Below, piece after piece: positions 35,179 through 43,573 of a stretch of DNA of 64,000 bases. Source of the DNA: Erythrobacter donghaensis (GTDB lineage: Bacteria > Pseudomonadota > Alphaproteobacteria > Sphingomonadales > Sphingomonadaceae); assembly GCF_002155425.1 (NCBI RefSeq), contig NZ_MUYG01000011.1, positions 496,001 to 560,000 of the forward strand. Direction: 5' to 3'. Made by a program: the position numbers and the translations under genes. Each line of letters opens with the position of its first letter. Position 1 is the stretch's first letter. The notes under the pieces were generated by a model. The model was not told the DNA's origin. It made no database searches and worked only from the letters and a program-made list of their open reading frames with translations.

Positions 35179-36621
35179 ATGGAAGGCACGCAAGTGGCAC
35201 CTGACAGCGCGTTCGAACAGCGCGCGCTCGTCACAGCTTTGCTGCGCGCGGCGCAGATCTATCGCATTGCTGCGGAACATGTCGGTCCGGTCGATCTCGC
35301 GGCGCTGCTTGGCGAGGCGGCGCAGGCGCGCGAACAGTTGGCCACAGCCATCATCGCACGCACCGGGATCGAGGTCGAGGACCCCGCCGCGCTCGCAATC
35401 GGGCTCGAGGATCCCGCGCGGGCGGCGCAGACCGGGCTCGGTCCGCTGCGCGAAATCATCGCCCGCGCCGAGGCGCAGATCACCGAGGTGCTGGAGGATG
35501 TCTCCCCCGGCAGCCTTAGCGCGAACGAGACCGAAACGGCGCGCGCGATGGTGGCTGAATTTCAGGCAGCCCTGACCGCGCTGGTGCGGGCCGCAGCGGT
35601 TGCCGGCGTCGATCCGGTCAGGCCTTCGCCCAAGGCGCAGGAAGAAAAGAACGTCTACCGCGTCGGCTTTGCCACCACCCGCGTGCCCGCGATGAAGGGG
35701 GACAAGGTCACCGACTTCACCGGCCAGCGCGGCGAGACGGTGCATTATGGCTTCTGCGACGTGGTGATCCCCGAAAACCGCCGCATCGGCACCACCGGTT
35801 CGCCCTGGTGGCGGCGCATCTTCACGGGTGACGACCGGCTGCATTACGATCGTCCTGAGGTCGCCGGGGCCGATGATCTGTGGGCATGGATGCGCGAGCG
35901 GATCGGCGGCGACGGCGCGGACGACGCTCTGGTGTTCATCCACGGCTACAACGTCTCGTTCCGCGCCGCCGCGCTCCAGACCGCGCAGATCGGCGCCGAC
36001 CTCGGCTTCACCGGCGCGATGAGCTTTTTCAGCTGGCCCTCGCGCGGGCGGCTGCTGGGCTATCTGATGGACGGCACGACGATCGAGGCGAGCGAGGGTG
36101 CGATCGCGCAATATCTGGTGGATGTCGCGGAAAAATCGGGCGCGCGGCGGGTGCATGTCATCGCCCATTCGATGGGCAACAGGGGGCTGCTCGGGGCGAT
36201 GAGCAGGATCGTCGGCCACGCCGCCGCGCTGACGCACAAGCGCTTCGGTCAGATCATCCTCGCCGCGCCCGATGTTGATGCGCAGACCTTCCGCCAGCTC
36301 GCTTCGGCTTACAATGCGCTGGCCGAGCGCACGACGCTCTATGTCTCGCCCGCCGATCTCGCGGTGCGGGCCTCGCGGCTGGTCAATGGTGCCGCCCGGA
36401 TCGGGTTCACCCCGCCGGTTCCGGTGATCGCGGATATCGACACGATCAGCGTCGAGAAGGTCGATCTGACGCTGCTCGGCCACGGCTATGTCGGCAGCAG
36501 TGACGAGGTGCTGGTCGACATGCACGAATTGCTGAAGGATGGGTCGCCGCCCGACCAGCGGTTCCGGCTGATGCCGGCGATGACGCCCGATCAGGCGCGC
36601 TACTGGCGTTTCAGGGCGTGA
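35179..36621 (+). CDS. Alpha/beta hydrolase of DUF900 type with helical N-terminal domain
   Basis: A 480-residue protein. The first 160 residues are an Ala/Glu-rich helical domain that I do not recognise. The second part is a DUF900 alpha/beta-hydrolase: VYRVGFATTRVPAMKGDK, oxyanion-loop region LVFIHGYNVSF, nucleophile Ser331 in IAHSMGN, and later Asp and His (AAPDVDAQ; LLGHGYVG). No signal peptide. An AAAGGGGAA lies upstream of the ATG. It is the first gene of the plus-strand module. The substrate could be lipid, ester or peptide. Confidence 0.85.
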   Translation: MEGTQVAPDSAFEQRALVTALLRAAQIYRIAAEHVGPVDLAALLGEAAQAREQLATAIIARTGIEVEDPAALAIGLEDPARAAQTGLGPLREIIARAEAQITEVLEDVSPGSLSANETETARAMVAEFQAALTALVRAAAVAGVDPVRPSPKAQEEKNVYRVGFATTRVPAMKGDKVTDFTGQRGETVHYGFCDVVIPENRRIGTTGSPWWRRIFTGDDRLHYDRPEVAGADDLWAWMRERIGGDGADDALVFIHGYNVSFRAAALQTAQIGADLGFTGAMSFFSWPSRGRLLGYLMDGTTIEASEGAIAQYLVDVAEKSGARRVHVIAHSMGNRGLLGAMSRIVGHAAALTHKRFGQIILAAPDVDAQTFRQLASAYNALAERTTLYVSPADLAVRASRLVNGAARIGFTPPVPVIADIDTISVEKVDLTLLGHGYVGSSDEVLVDMHELLKDGSPPDQRFRLMPAMTPDQARYWRFRA

Positions 36622-36686
36622 TTTAGACGACGTGTGGCGCGGGGCCGCAGCGGCGACCTTGCCCACGAGCAGAGGAGCGGGGACGC

Positions 36687-37997
36687 ATGGCCAAGCACGA
36701 TCGGCGCTACATTATCATCGAGGCGATGGGCGACATGCCCGAAAGCGCCGGATCAGACTGGGCCGAAGCCGCTCCGCCCCCGCCACCCCCGCGCACTGCG
36801 CGCAGCATGCCGCCTCCGCCGGCCTTCAAGCGGTTCGGCGTGGAGGCAGCGGCAGTCCCCACGGCCCGGGCGCAGCCGGTCAAGCTCGACATTCAGGAAC
36901 ATTCCCTGAGCGAGGCGCAGGCCGCCGAAGCGCGCCAGTCGGCCGCGCCCGACCGGCCGCGTCTGGTGCTCGAAAGCATGCCGATGCGGCTGATCCGCCC
37001 GGCCAGCGAGGGAGACTCCGCCAGCGCCGCGCCTCTAGCGGGCGATAGCTGGGGAATTGTGGCGACCGGGGCGGATGTCTCGACGCTGACCGGAGCGGGG
37101 GTGAGGGTGGCGGTGCTCGATACCGGGATCGATCTCGCGCATCCCGCCTTCGCCGCGATCACGAGCCGGATCGAAGTCCGCGACTTCACCAGTGCGACCG
37201 GCTCCGGCCACGATATCGACGGTCACGGCACACACTGTGCAGGCACGATCTTCGGGCAGGATGTCGGCGGGCGCCGTATCGGCCTTGCCCGGGGGATCGA
37301 AAAGGCATTGATCGCAAAGGTGCTCGCCGACAGCGGCCAGAGCGACACCAAATGGCTGTTCGATGCGATCAACTGGGCGGCGCAGGAACAGGCGCAGGTG
37401 ATCTCCATGTCGCTGGGCTTCGACTATCCCGGCATGGTCAGGCGGCTGATCGAGGATTACGACTTCGCGCCCGACGCCGCCGCCTCCGAGGCGCTGGTCG
37501 CCTTCGCCCAGAACCTGCGCGCCTTCGATGCGCTGATCGACTTTCTCGAGGCGCAGGCCCCGTTCGGGCGCGATGCGCTGGTGGTGGCGGCATCAGGCAA
37601 CGAATCCCGCCACACGGGCAGCCAGCCCGCCGCGATCTCGGCCGGGCTGCCGAGTTCGGCCGAAGGGGTGGAGGCGATCGGCGCGCTGGCGCAGGGCGGG
37701 GCGGGCTTCACCCTCGCGCCCTTTTCCAACATCAATGTCGATCTGTGCGCGCCGGGGGTGGGGATCCTCTCCGCCAAGGCGGGCACGACCGGTCTCACCA
37801 CCATGAGCGGCACCAGCATGGCCTGCCCCCATGTCGCGGGCATCGCGGCGCTGTGGTGGGAACAGATGCGCAGCATCAATCCGCGGGTCAGCGCCCGCGA
37901 AGTGCGCGAGCGGCTCTATGCCGCCGCGGTCGCGGATGGCCTGCCCCAGCCGTACAATCAGACCGAGTTCGGCCGCGGGCGGGTGATGGCACCATGA
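36687..37997 (+). CDS. S8 family (subtilisin-like) serine protease
   Basis: A 436-residue protease with complete triad: Asp145 in VAVLDTGIDLAHP, His180 in DGHGTHCAGTI and Ser377 in MSGTSMACPHVAG. The first 110 residues are a Pro-rich and helical N-terminal segment that could be a pro-region or docking domain. No Sec signal is visible, so it may be cytoplasmic, unusual for subtilisins outside conflict systems. Its TGA overlaps the next ATG by 4 bases, so the two products are probably made together. Confidence 0.92.
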   Translation: MAKHDRRYIIIEAMGDMPESAGSDWAEAAPPPPPPRTARSMPPPPAFKRFGVEAAAVPTARAQPVKLDIQEHSLSEAQAAEARQSAAPDRPRLVLESMPMRLIRPASEGDSASAAPLAGDSWGIVATGADVSTLTGAGVRVAVLDTGIDLAHPAFAAITSRIEVRDFTSATGSGHDIDGHGTHCAGTIFGQDVGGRRIGLARGIEKALIAKVLADSGQSDTKWLFDAINWAAQEQAQVISMSLGFDYPGMVRRLIEDYDFAPDAAASEALVAFAQNLRAFDALIDFLEAQAPFGRDALVVAASGNESRHTGSQPAAISAGLPSSAEGVEAIGALAQGGAGFTLAPFSNINVDLCAPGVGILSAKAGTTGLTTMSGTSMACPHVAGIAALWWEQMRSINPRVSAREVRERLYAAAVADGLPQPYNQTEFGRGRVMAP

Positions 37998-39079
37998 GCA
38001 TTCTGCGGCTCACCATGCTCCCCGCCAACGAGGGTGACTGCCTGCTGCTCGATTATGGCGAGGACGAGGACCATCTGCGCCACGTGCTGATCGACGGCGG
38101 GCGCAAGGCCACCTGGCGGCATCTCGAAGCCGCGCTCAGCGCCGTCGCCGCGCGCGGCGAGACGATCGACCTGATGGTGCTCAGCCATATCGATGCCGAT
38201 CATCTCGACGGGCTGATCGCGATGGCCGAAAAGGGTTCGCCGCTGGTGCCCAAAGCCGTGTGGTACAACGGGTTCGATCAGCTCAAACGGCTTACCCCGC
38301 TGGGCGGTGTCGCCCCGCTCGGCTTCAAGGGCGCGGACCAGTACAGCCTGCTGCTCGAAGAACTGGGCTGGCCGGTCAACGCCGATTTCAACCGCGGCCC
38401 GGTGATGATCGAGGCGCGGCCCGAACCCTTCACCTTCGCCGGGCTGACCCTCACGTTGATCTCGCCCGATCGCGGCAAGCTGGAGGATCTGCGCCGCGAA
38501 TGGGAGAAATGGCGCGAGGGGCAGGACGACGGCGGCACCGGCCTGTCGCCATCCCCCGCCGAGGCAGCGCTTGCGCCGCTGGGCAAGCGCGAGATGCCCG
38601 ACGTGCTCGATGTCGAGGCGCTCAGCGCTCCGGGCGGCGACGACAACAGCGAGGCCAATGGTTCCTCGATCGCGATGATCGCCGAATATGCGGGCAAGCG
38701 CGTGCTGCTCGCCGCCGATGCCCATGCCGATCTGATCGAGGCAGGGCTGGCGAAGGCGGCGGGCGATGAGGCGCGCGTGACGATCGACCTGTTCAAGCTG
38801 TCGCATCACGGCAGCCGCGGCAATCTGACCGAGGCGCTGCTCGCCCGGATCGATTGCCGCCGCTTCGCGATCTCCACCAATGGCTCGCGCTTCGGCCATC
38901 CCGATCCCGAATGCATCGCCCGGCTGCTGCGCTTCGGGACGCCCGGCCCGAAGACGCTCTACTTCAACTATGCCACCGATCGCACCACCCCGTTGGACGA
39001 TGCGGCGCTCAAGGCGCAGTGGGACTATGCCTGCGTCTTCCCCGACGCCGCGCCGGGAGGGCTGGTGATCGATGTCTGA
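37994..39079 (+). CDS. Metallo-beta-lactamase-fold hydrolase (ComEC-like type)
   Basis: A 361-residue MBL protein starting MSILRLTMLPANEGDCLLLD. The metal motif His65-x-Asp67-x-Asp69-His70 (SHIDADHLDG) is intact, and later LLAADAHADLIEAGL, FKLSHHGSRGN and FAISTNGSRFGHPDPE complete the ComEC/Rec2-type MBL set. Such stand-alone MBL proteins occur beside trypsin-like or caspase-like proteases in bacterial conflict systems. No signal peptide. It overlaps the protease gene and precedes the caspase gene by 39 bases. Confidence 0.88.
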   Translation: MSILRLTMLPANEGDCLLLDYGEDEDHLRHVLIDGGRKATWRHLEAALSAVAARGETIDLMVLSHIDADHLDGLIAMAEKGSPLVPKAVWYNGFDQLKRLTPLGGVAPLGFKGADQYSLLLEELGWPVNADFNRGPVMIEARPEPFTFAGLTLTLISPDRGKLEDLRREWEKWREGQDDGGTGLSPSPAEAALAPLGKREMPDVLDVEALSAPGGDDNSEANGSSIAMIAEYAGKRVLLAADAHADLIEAGLAKAAGDEARVTIDLFKLSHHGSRGNLTEALLARIDCRRFAISTNGSRFGHPDPECIARLLRFGTPGPKTLYFNYATDRTTPLDDAALKAQWDYACVFPDAAPGGLVIDV

Positions 39080-39118
39080 TCCGCGAGTAGATCGAGACCT
39101 TGGGGAGGCTATCCGACG

Positions 39119-39976
39119 ATGAGCGACGCGGTGCCCGGCGGCAGGGGCTATTCCCTGCACATCGGCGTCAACCACGTCGATCCGGCGCATTACAGCGGCT
39201 GGGACGGGCAGCTCGTCGCCTGCGAGGCCGATGCCCAGGTGATGGCCGCCATTGCCGAGGCAAACGGCTTTGCCCCCGAACTTCTGCTGACGGCTGCAGC
39301 CACCCGCGAGGCGGTGCTGGACCGACTGGCCCGCGTTGCCACCGATGCCCGGCCTGGCGACATCGTGATGCTGACCTACGCGGGGCACGGCGGGCAGATC
39401 CAGGACTGGAGCGGCGATGAGGCCGACCGGATGGACGAGACCTGGTGCCTGTTCGATAGCCAGCTGATCGACGACGAGATCTTCACCTGCCTTGGCCGGT
39501 TCGCCGCCGGGGTGCGGATCGTGATGATCTCGGATTCCTGCCACAGCGGCACGGTGTTCCGCGGCGAACGGGCCGCCGCGCGGAACGTGGATGCGTCGGT
39601 GCCGCGCATCCGGGCCATGCCCTCGAGCATCGCCCGGCGCACCTACCAACGCAACGAGGATCACTACCGCACCACCGAACATGGCCTGTTCGCGCGCGAG
39701 TGGAAGGGGGTGCGTCAGGAGCTCGCCTTTCCGGTGGCGGCAGCGGCGGTCCATTTCAGCGGCTGCATGGACCACCAGTTCAGCCATGACGGGGATACCA
39801 ACGGCCACTTCACCGAAAAACTGCTGGAGGTGTGGGCTGGGGGCGCCTTCAGGGGCACGCATTCGGCGCTGCACCGCGAAGTGCTGAAACGCGTCCGGTC
39901 CGACCAGACCCCGCAACTGGCCCGCTTCGGCGGGGGCGATGCGGCCTTCGACACCCAGCGCGCCTTCGCGATCTGA
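39119..39976 (+). CDS. Caspase-family (metacaspase/orthocaspase) protease
   Basis: A 285-residue C14 protease starting MSDAVPGGRGYSLHIGVNHV. The catalytic dyad is His90 in LTYAGHGGQIQD and Cys141 in IVMISDSCHSGTVF, both complete. The sequence continues beyond the p20-like part with a region lacking a distinct p10 motif and ends ...GGDAAFDTQRAFAI. There is no membrane span. GGGGAGG lies about 10 bases upstream. It would cleave after Arg/Lys by analogy with metacaspases; targets unknown, possibly products of this operon. Confidence 0.9.
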   Translation: MSDAVPGGRGYSLHIGVNHVDPAHYSGWDGQLVACEADAQVMAAIAEANGFAPELLLTAAATREAVLDRLARVATDARPGDIVMLTYAGHGGQIQDWSGDEADRMDETWCLFDSQLIDDEIFTCLGRFAAGVRIVMISDSCHSGTVFRGERAAARNVDASVPRIRAMPSSIARRTYQRNEDHYRTTEHGLFAREWKGVRQELAFPVAAAAVHFSGCMDHQFSHDGDTNGHFTEKLLEVWAGGAFRGTHSALHREVLKRVRSDQTPQLARFGGGDAAFDTQRAFAI

Positions 39977-39990
39977 CCGGGGGCAGGGCG

Positions 39991-42900
39991 GTGGCGAAAA
40001 CAATCTTCGAGATCAGGTTCGGCACCGGGGACGGCCCGGGTCGCTTCAGGCAGCTCGTCCGCGAGAATGGCGAGGAAAATGATTTCCTCAAGGGCGAGTG
40101 TGAAATCCCCCATCTCGTCAGCGACCTGAGCCTGGACGCGGCGACGGGTGCGGGCGAGCCGGGGATCGTCTATCGCCGTTCGGGCGAAGAGACCGCACCG
40201 CCCGCGGAAATCTCGATCAACACGGTTGCCCAGATGCAGGCGATCGGGGCTAGACTGTTCGAAAACTGGTTGTCCAGTCGCCTTCAGGTCCTGATCGGCA
40301 ACCGCAAGAGCGGGGAGCGGGTCGAACTCCGCTTCGATCTCACTGAATGTCCCGATCTGGCAGATGCGCCGTTCGAACTGCTCGGCCTGCCCGAGGAAGA
40401 CACGGTCCACTTCCTCGCCACCAGCGCGGGCACACCGGTGTCGCGATACTTTGCCAAGGGCCAGAGCAGCGGCTCGCCGCCCAAGCCGCAGATTGAAGGC
40501 GTCGCGAGGGCACTGTTTCTGGCGGCCAACCCGGCGTCAGGGCCGGAGCTAGATATCCTCGCCGAGATCGAGGCTGTCACCCAGCTCAAGCTGGAGCAGA
40601 TGCCCACGGCGCCTGACACGAAGATCGACGTTCCGCTTGCCGCAGACGGTCTGATCCAGTGGACGGTCATGGCCAATGTGTCGAAGCCCGGCCTGATCAC
40701 GCAGCTTGGCGAACATTGGGACATCATCCATTTCGTTGGCCACGGCGGCTTCGACGAGGCCGAGGGGCGGCACTTCATCGAAGTGCATCACTACAACCCC
40801 GAGCTGCCCGAACCAGTCTTCGATGAGGAACTACGCGAAGCGCTCAAGAATTCGCTGCCCTCGCTGGTGGTGCTGAACGCCTGCGGCACCGGGAAGACGA
40901 CGCTGGTCCAATATTTCACCGGCCTCGCGCGGACGCTGGTCCGCGCGCAAGTGCCCTATGTCGTCGCGATGCGGACCGACGTGCCCGATGAGGTCGCCCG
41001 GCGCTTTGCGGCGCGCTTCTATCGGGAGCTGGTGCAGACCGACGCACTGACCAAGGATTTGAACAGCCCGACCGTCGCCGCTGCGCTGGGCCGCCATGCG
41101 ATCCTGACCGCCTCCGGGAACGACGCTTGGATGAAGGTCAGCTTCTCAATCCCGGTGATCTATTCGAGCCTGCCGAACGACCAGCTTGGCCCGCTGCTCA
41201 GCCTGCCCGCGCCGCCGGTGCCGTTGCCGCCGCCTGTCCTGCCGGACGAACCGGGTGGCCCCTTTGCGCGGGCATGGAAGTGGATCGGCGAGAACGACAA
41301 GCAGGTCATGGTGCTGATGGGCATCGCTTCGCTGGTGGTCGGAGCGGTCGGCGTCATGCTCGCGCTCGGCGATGGGTCTTCGGAGCAGTCGGGCTCAAGC
41401 GGCGATCCGCCGCCTGAGGTGGAGCAGCCGGTCGGTTCCGCGCCCGACGACGCGCAAGCGGGGCCGGACGGCGAGGAAGCCATGGTTGAATCGGCGGGGG
41501 ACGAATTTCCCGACAGCGGCGGCTCACCGGGCTACGGCGGCGGCTACGGAAGTGGCTACGGTTCGGGCGGGCGCAATCCGGCGGGCGGGTATGAGGAACC
41601 CATCGAATATGGCTATTCGATCGGGGCCTATCCATCTGACGGGGCTGGCCGCCTCGAAAGCCGCGCACGCGATTATCGCGAGATCGACTTGGGATCGCCA
41701 GTTCCGCCACCACCACCGCCGCCGCCACCGATGACGGTGCCTCCGCCACCCAGTGCGGGGTCCTGCTTTCCCCAAGTGGTCTATTTTGCGGGGTCGAGCG
41801 AAATCCCGCTCACCGACTGGTCGCGCGGGCTGAATCCGGGCGTCTGTTATTCCCAGCGGGTGCTGGTCGTCGGCCACACCGACCGTGTGCCGAGCGCTGC
41901 GGAGAGCCTCGCGCTCTCGCTGCGCCGCGCCGAACGGATCAAGGCCGAACTGCGCGCCATTCTGCCCGACGCGGAAATCTACGTTCTCGGTGCCGGGGAA
42001 AGCCAGCCGCGCATTGCGACCATCGACGGCGAGGCAGCCTCCGAAAACAACCGGGTTGAGATCACCGAGCTGGGCTGGGACAGCGCCCTTCCCGGTCAGG
42101 TCGATGCTGCGCAGATCGCCTATGAAACCGCGCGCAGCGCCTATCGCAGGCAGCTTAGAGTGCTGGATAGCGAGATTTGGGCAAGCGCTGCGATCCCGCC
42201 TGCTGATGCGCTTCCCGCGTCGCTGCGCCCGGTCTTTGACAGGCTGGAGATCGAACGCCTTGCCAGCGAAGCCCTGCTGCGTGCCGAACGCGCCGCGACC
42301 CGCGAGACCGTCGCCGATTTCGCCAACGGGCAGGCGGCGCTCGACCGCCAGATCGCCGCACTCCGCGCCGCACGGGACGAGGCCCGCATGGTGACCATCG
42401 CGTTGAGCGATCACACGGAGGCGATCGCGGCGGCTGAGAAGGCGATTGCCGAGGGCCAGTCCAGCCTCGCGATCCCGACAATCACCGCCCGGCAGCGCAG
42501 CGCCTTGCGGCGGGCCGTGGAGGCTGCGCGGACGGCCCGCGCCGAGACCTATGTGGGCAACGACTGGGCCCTTGCCGATTATCGCGACGACACGGCGCGG
42601 CTGGACGACGCTTTGGCCGCGCTGACCAACGCGCTGGAGGACGTGGCAGACCAGCGCGACGCCTACCGCGAAAAGCTGTGGGCCGAGCAGCGGGCGCTGT
42701 CCGGGGCGCTGGAGGATCATTCCGATCTGCGGGTCGAAATCGCCTCGCCCTACATGCACCCCGACGATCGTCGGCTGGCATTGTGCGACGGATATCTGCT
42801 GCGCGACGCGCTCTACACCGCGCTCGATATGGCCGATTTCGGGTGGGATGAAGGCGAGATGCGTCAGGCGCGTGATAGCCTTGCCGTGTGTGCGCGGCGG

Positions 42901-43518
42901 CGCGACCGGCAGGTGGCGGAGATCTTTCTGCCCGCGCCATCCGGACGGACTGCTGCCGAGGCCGCGAACCCGCTCGACCGCTTCACCGTCACCACCCCGC
43001 GCCGCATCTTCGCAGTGAACGACGGGCCACCACCGGGCGAAGGATCCCGGCTTGAGGTGCGGCTGCGCATCGGGGGCCTGCCGCAGCTCGATTACGAGGA
43101 GCGCGGCGATGCGCTGGTGGTGCCGACGCGCCAGATCGATGCGCTCGCCGGGTGGCTGGAAGCGGCCGACCGGCGCGCTGCGGACATCGACGATTGCGAC
43201 GGTCCGGATTGCCCCGCACGAGTTCCCGCTTTTGCCGCGATCCATCTCGAAATGCCGCTGGGCGAGGGCGAGAATTTTCTCGCCGTGGCAGAGCGCAACG
43301 CCGAATGGCTCGCGATCGTCGCCGATCGGGTGCGCCGCGCCTATGGCGGACGGGTCGAGATCGTGGCGCGGCAATGCGCCTGGCCCTGGACCAAACGCGC
43401 CGAGGATGGCGTTACCTCGGCACCGAACCTGAGCGGGGCGGCGATCTCGGTGGTGCCGCAAGATGTCGAACTGATGCTCGACCAGTGCCGGGCCGAAACG
43501 GTGCCCCCCGGCGAGTGA
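39991..43518 (+). CDS. CHAT protease - transmembrane - OmpA-like - coiled-coil fusion protein
   Basis: An 1175-residue protein starting at GTG (MAKTIFEIRFGTGDGPGRF). Residues about 180-400 form a CHAT domain with His251 in HFVGHGGFDE and Cys298 in VVLNACGTGKT, a caspase-like dyad. A transmembrane segment (438-460) follows, then a Gly/Tyr- and Pro-rich linker. Residues 592-692 are an OmpA/MotB-like domain (VVYFAGSSEI...VVGHTDRVPSAAES...ASENNRVEI). A long charged coiled region (about 700-910) and an uncharacterised C-terminal part follow. The CHAT part would be cytoplasmic and the OmpA part periplasmic, where it could bind peptidoglycan. It follows the caspase gene by 14 bases. Confidence 0.85.
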   Translation: MAKTIFEIRFGTGDGPGRFRQLVRENGEENDFLKGECEIPHLVSDLSLDAATGAGEPGIVYRRSGEETAPPAEISINTVAQMQAIGARLFENWLSSRLQVLIGNRKSGERVELRFDLTECPDLADAPFELLGLPEEDTVHFLATSAGTPVSRYFAKGQSSGSPPKPQIEGVARALFLAANPASGPELDILAEIEAVTQLKLEQMPTAPDTKIDVPLAADGLIQWTVMANVSKPGLITQLGEHWDIIHFVGHGGFDEAEGRHFIEVHHYNPELPEPVFDEELREALKNSLPSLVVLNACGTGKTTLVQYFTGLARTLVRAQVPYVVAMRTDVPDEVARRFAARFYRELVQTDALTKDLNSPTVAAALGRHAILTASGNDAWMKVSFSIPVIYSSLPNDQLGPLLSLPAPPVPLPPPVLPDEPGGPFARAWKWIGENDKQVMVLMGIASLVVGAVGVMLALGDGSSEQSGSSGDPPPEVEQPVGSAPDDAQAGPDGEEAMVESAGDEFPDSGGSPGYGGGYGSGYGSGGRNPAGGYEEPIEYGYSIGAYPSDGAGRLESRARDYREIDLGSPVPPPPPPPPPMTVPPPPSAGSCFPQVVYFAGSSEIPLTDWSRGLNPGVCYSQRVLVVGHTDRVPSAAESLALSLRRAERIKAELRAILPDAEIYVLGAGESQPRIATIDGEAASENNRVEITELGWDSALPGQVDAAQIAYETARSAYRRQLRVLDSEIWASAAIPPADALPASLRPVFDRLEIERLASEALLRAERAATRETVADFANGQAALDRQIAALRAARDEARMVTIALSDHTEAIAAAEKAIAEGQSSLAIPTITARQRSALRRAVEAARTARAETYVGNDWALADYRDDTARLDDALAALTNALEDVADQRDAYREKLWAEQRALSGALEDHSDLRVEIASPYMHPDDRRLALCDGYLLRDALYTALDMADFGWDEGEMRQARDSLAVCARRRDRQVAEIFLPAPSGRTAAEAANPLDRFTVTTPRRIFAVNDGPPPGEGSRLEVRLRIGGLPQLDYEERGDALVVPTRQIDALAGWLEAADRRAADIDDCDGPDCPARVPAFAAIHLEMPLGEGENFLAVAERNAEWLAIVADRVRRAYGGRVEIVARQCAWPWTKRAEDGVTSAPNLSGAAISVVPQDVELMLDQCRAETVPPGE

Positions 43519-43543
43519 CGGTCGTTCTTCCCTGCCGGTGCCG

Positions 43544-43562
43544 AAACGCCGGCTAGCGTTTT
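43544..43562. terminator. Short hairpin between the two convergent modules
   Basis: AAACGC and GCGTTT flank a 6-base loop and are followed by T. An overlapping GCCGG/CCGGC hairpin is also possible. It lies in the 55-base gap between the two convergent stops. The stem is weak. Confidence 0.4.
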
Positions 43563-43573
43563 GAGGCGCGGTC

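Noticed and set aside
37766..37776. An 11-base match to the 3' end of tRNA-Ser (CCTCTCCGCCA) as a candidate attachment site
   Set aside because: Too short and located inside the conserved catalytic region of the subtilisin-like gene, where the codons are explained by the protein.
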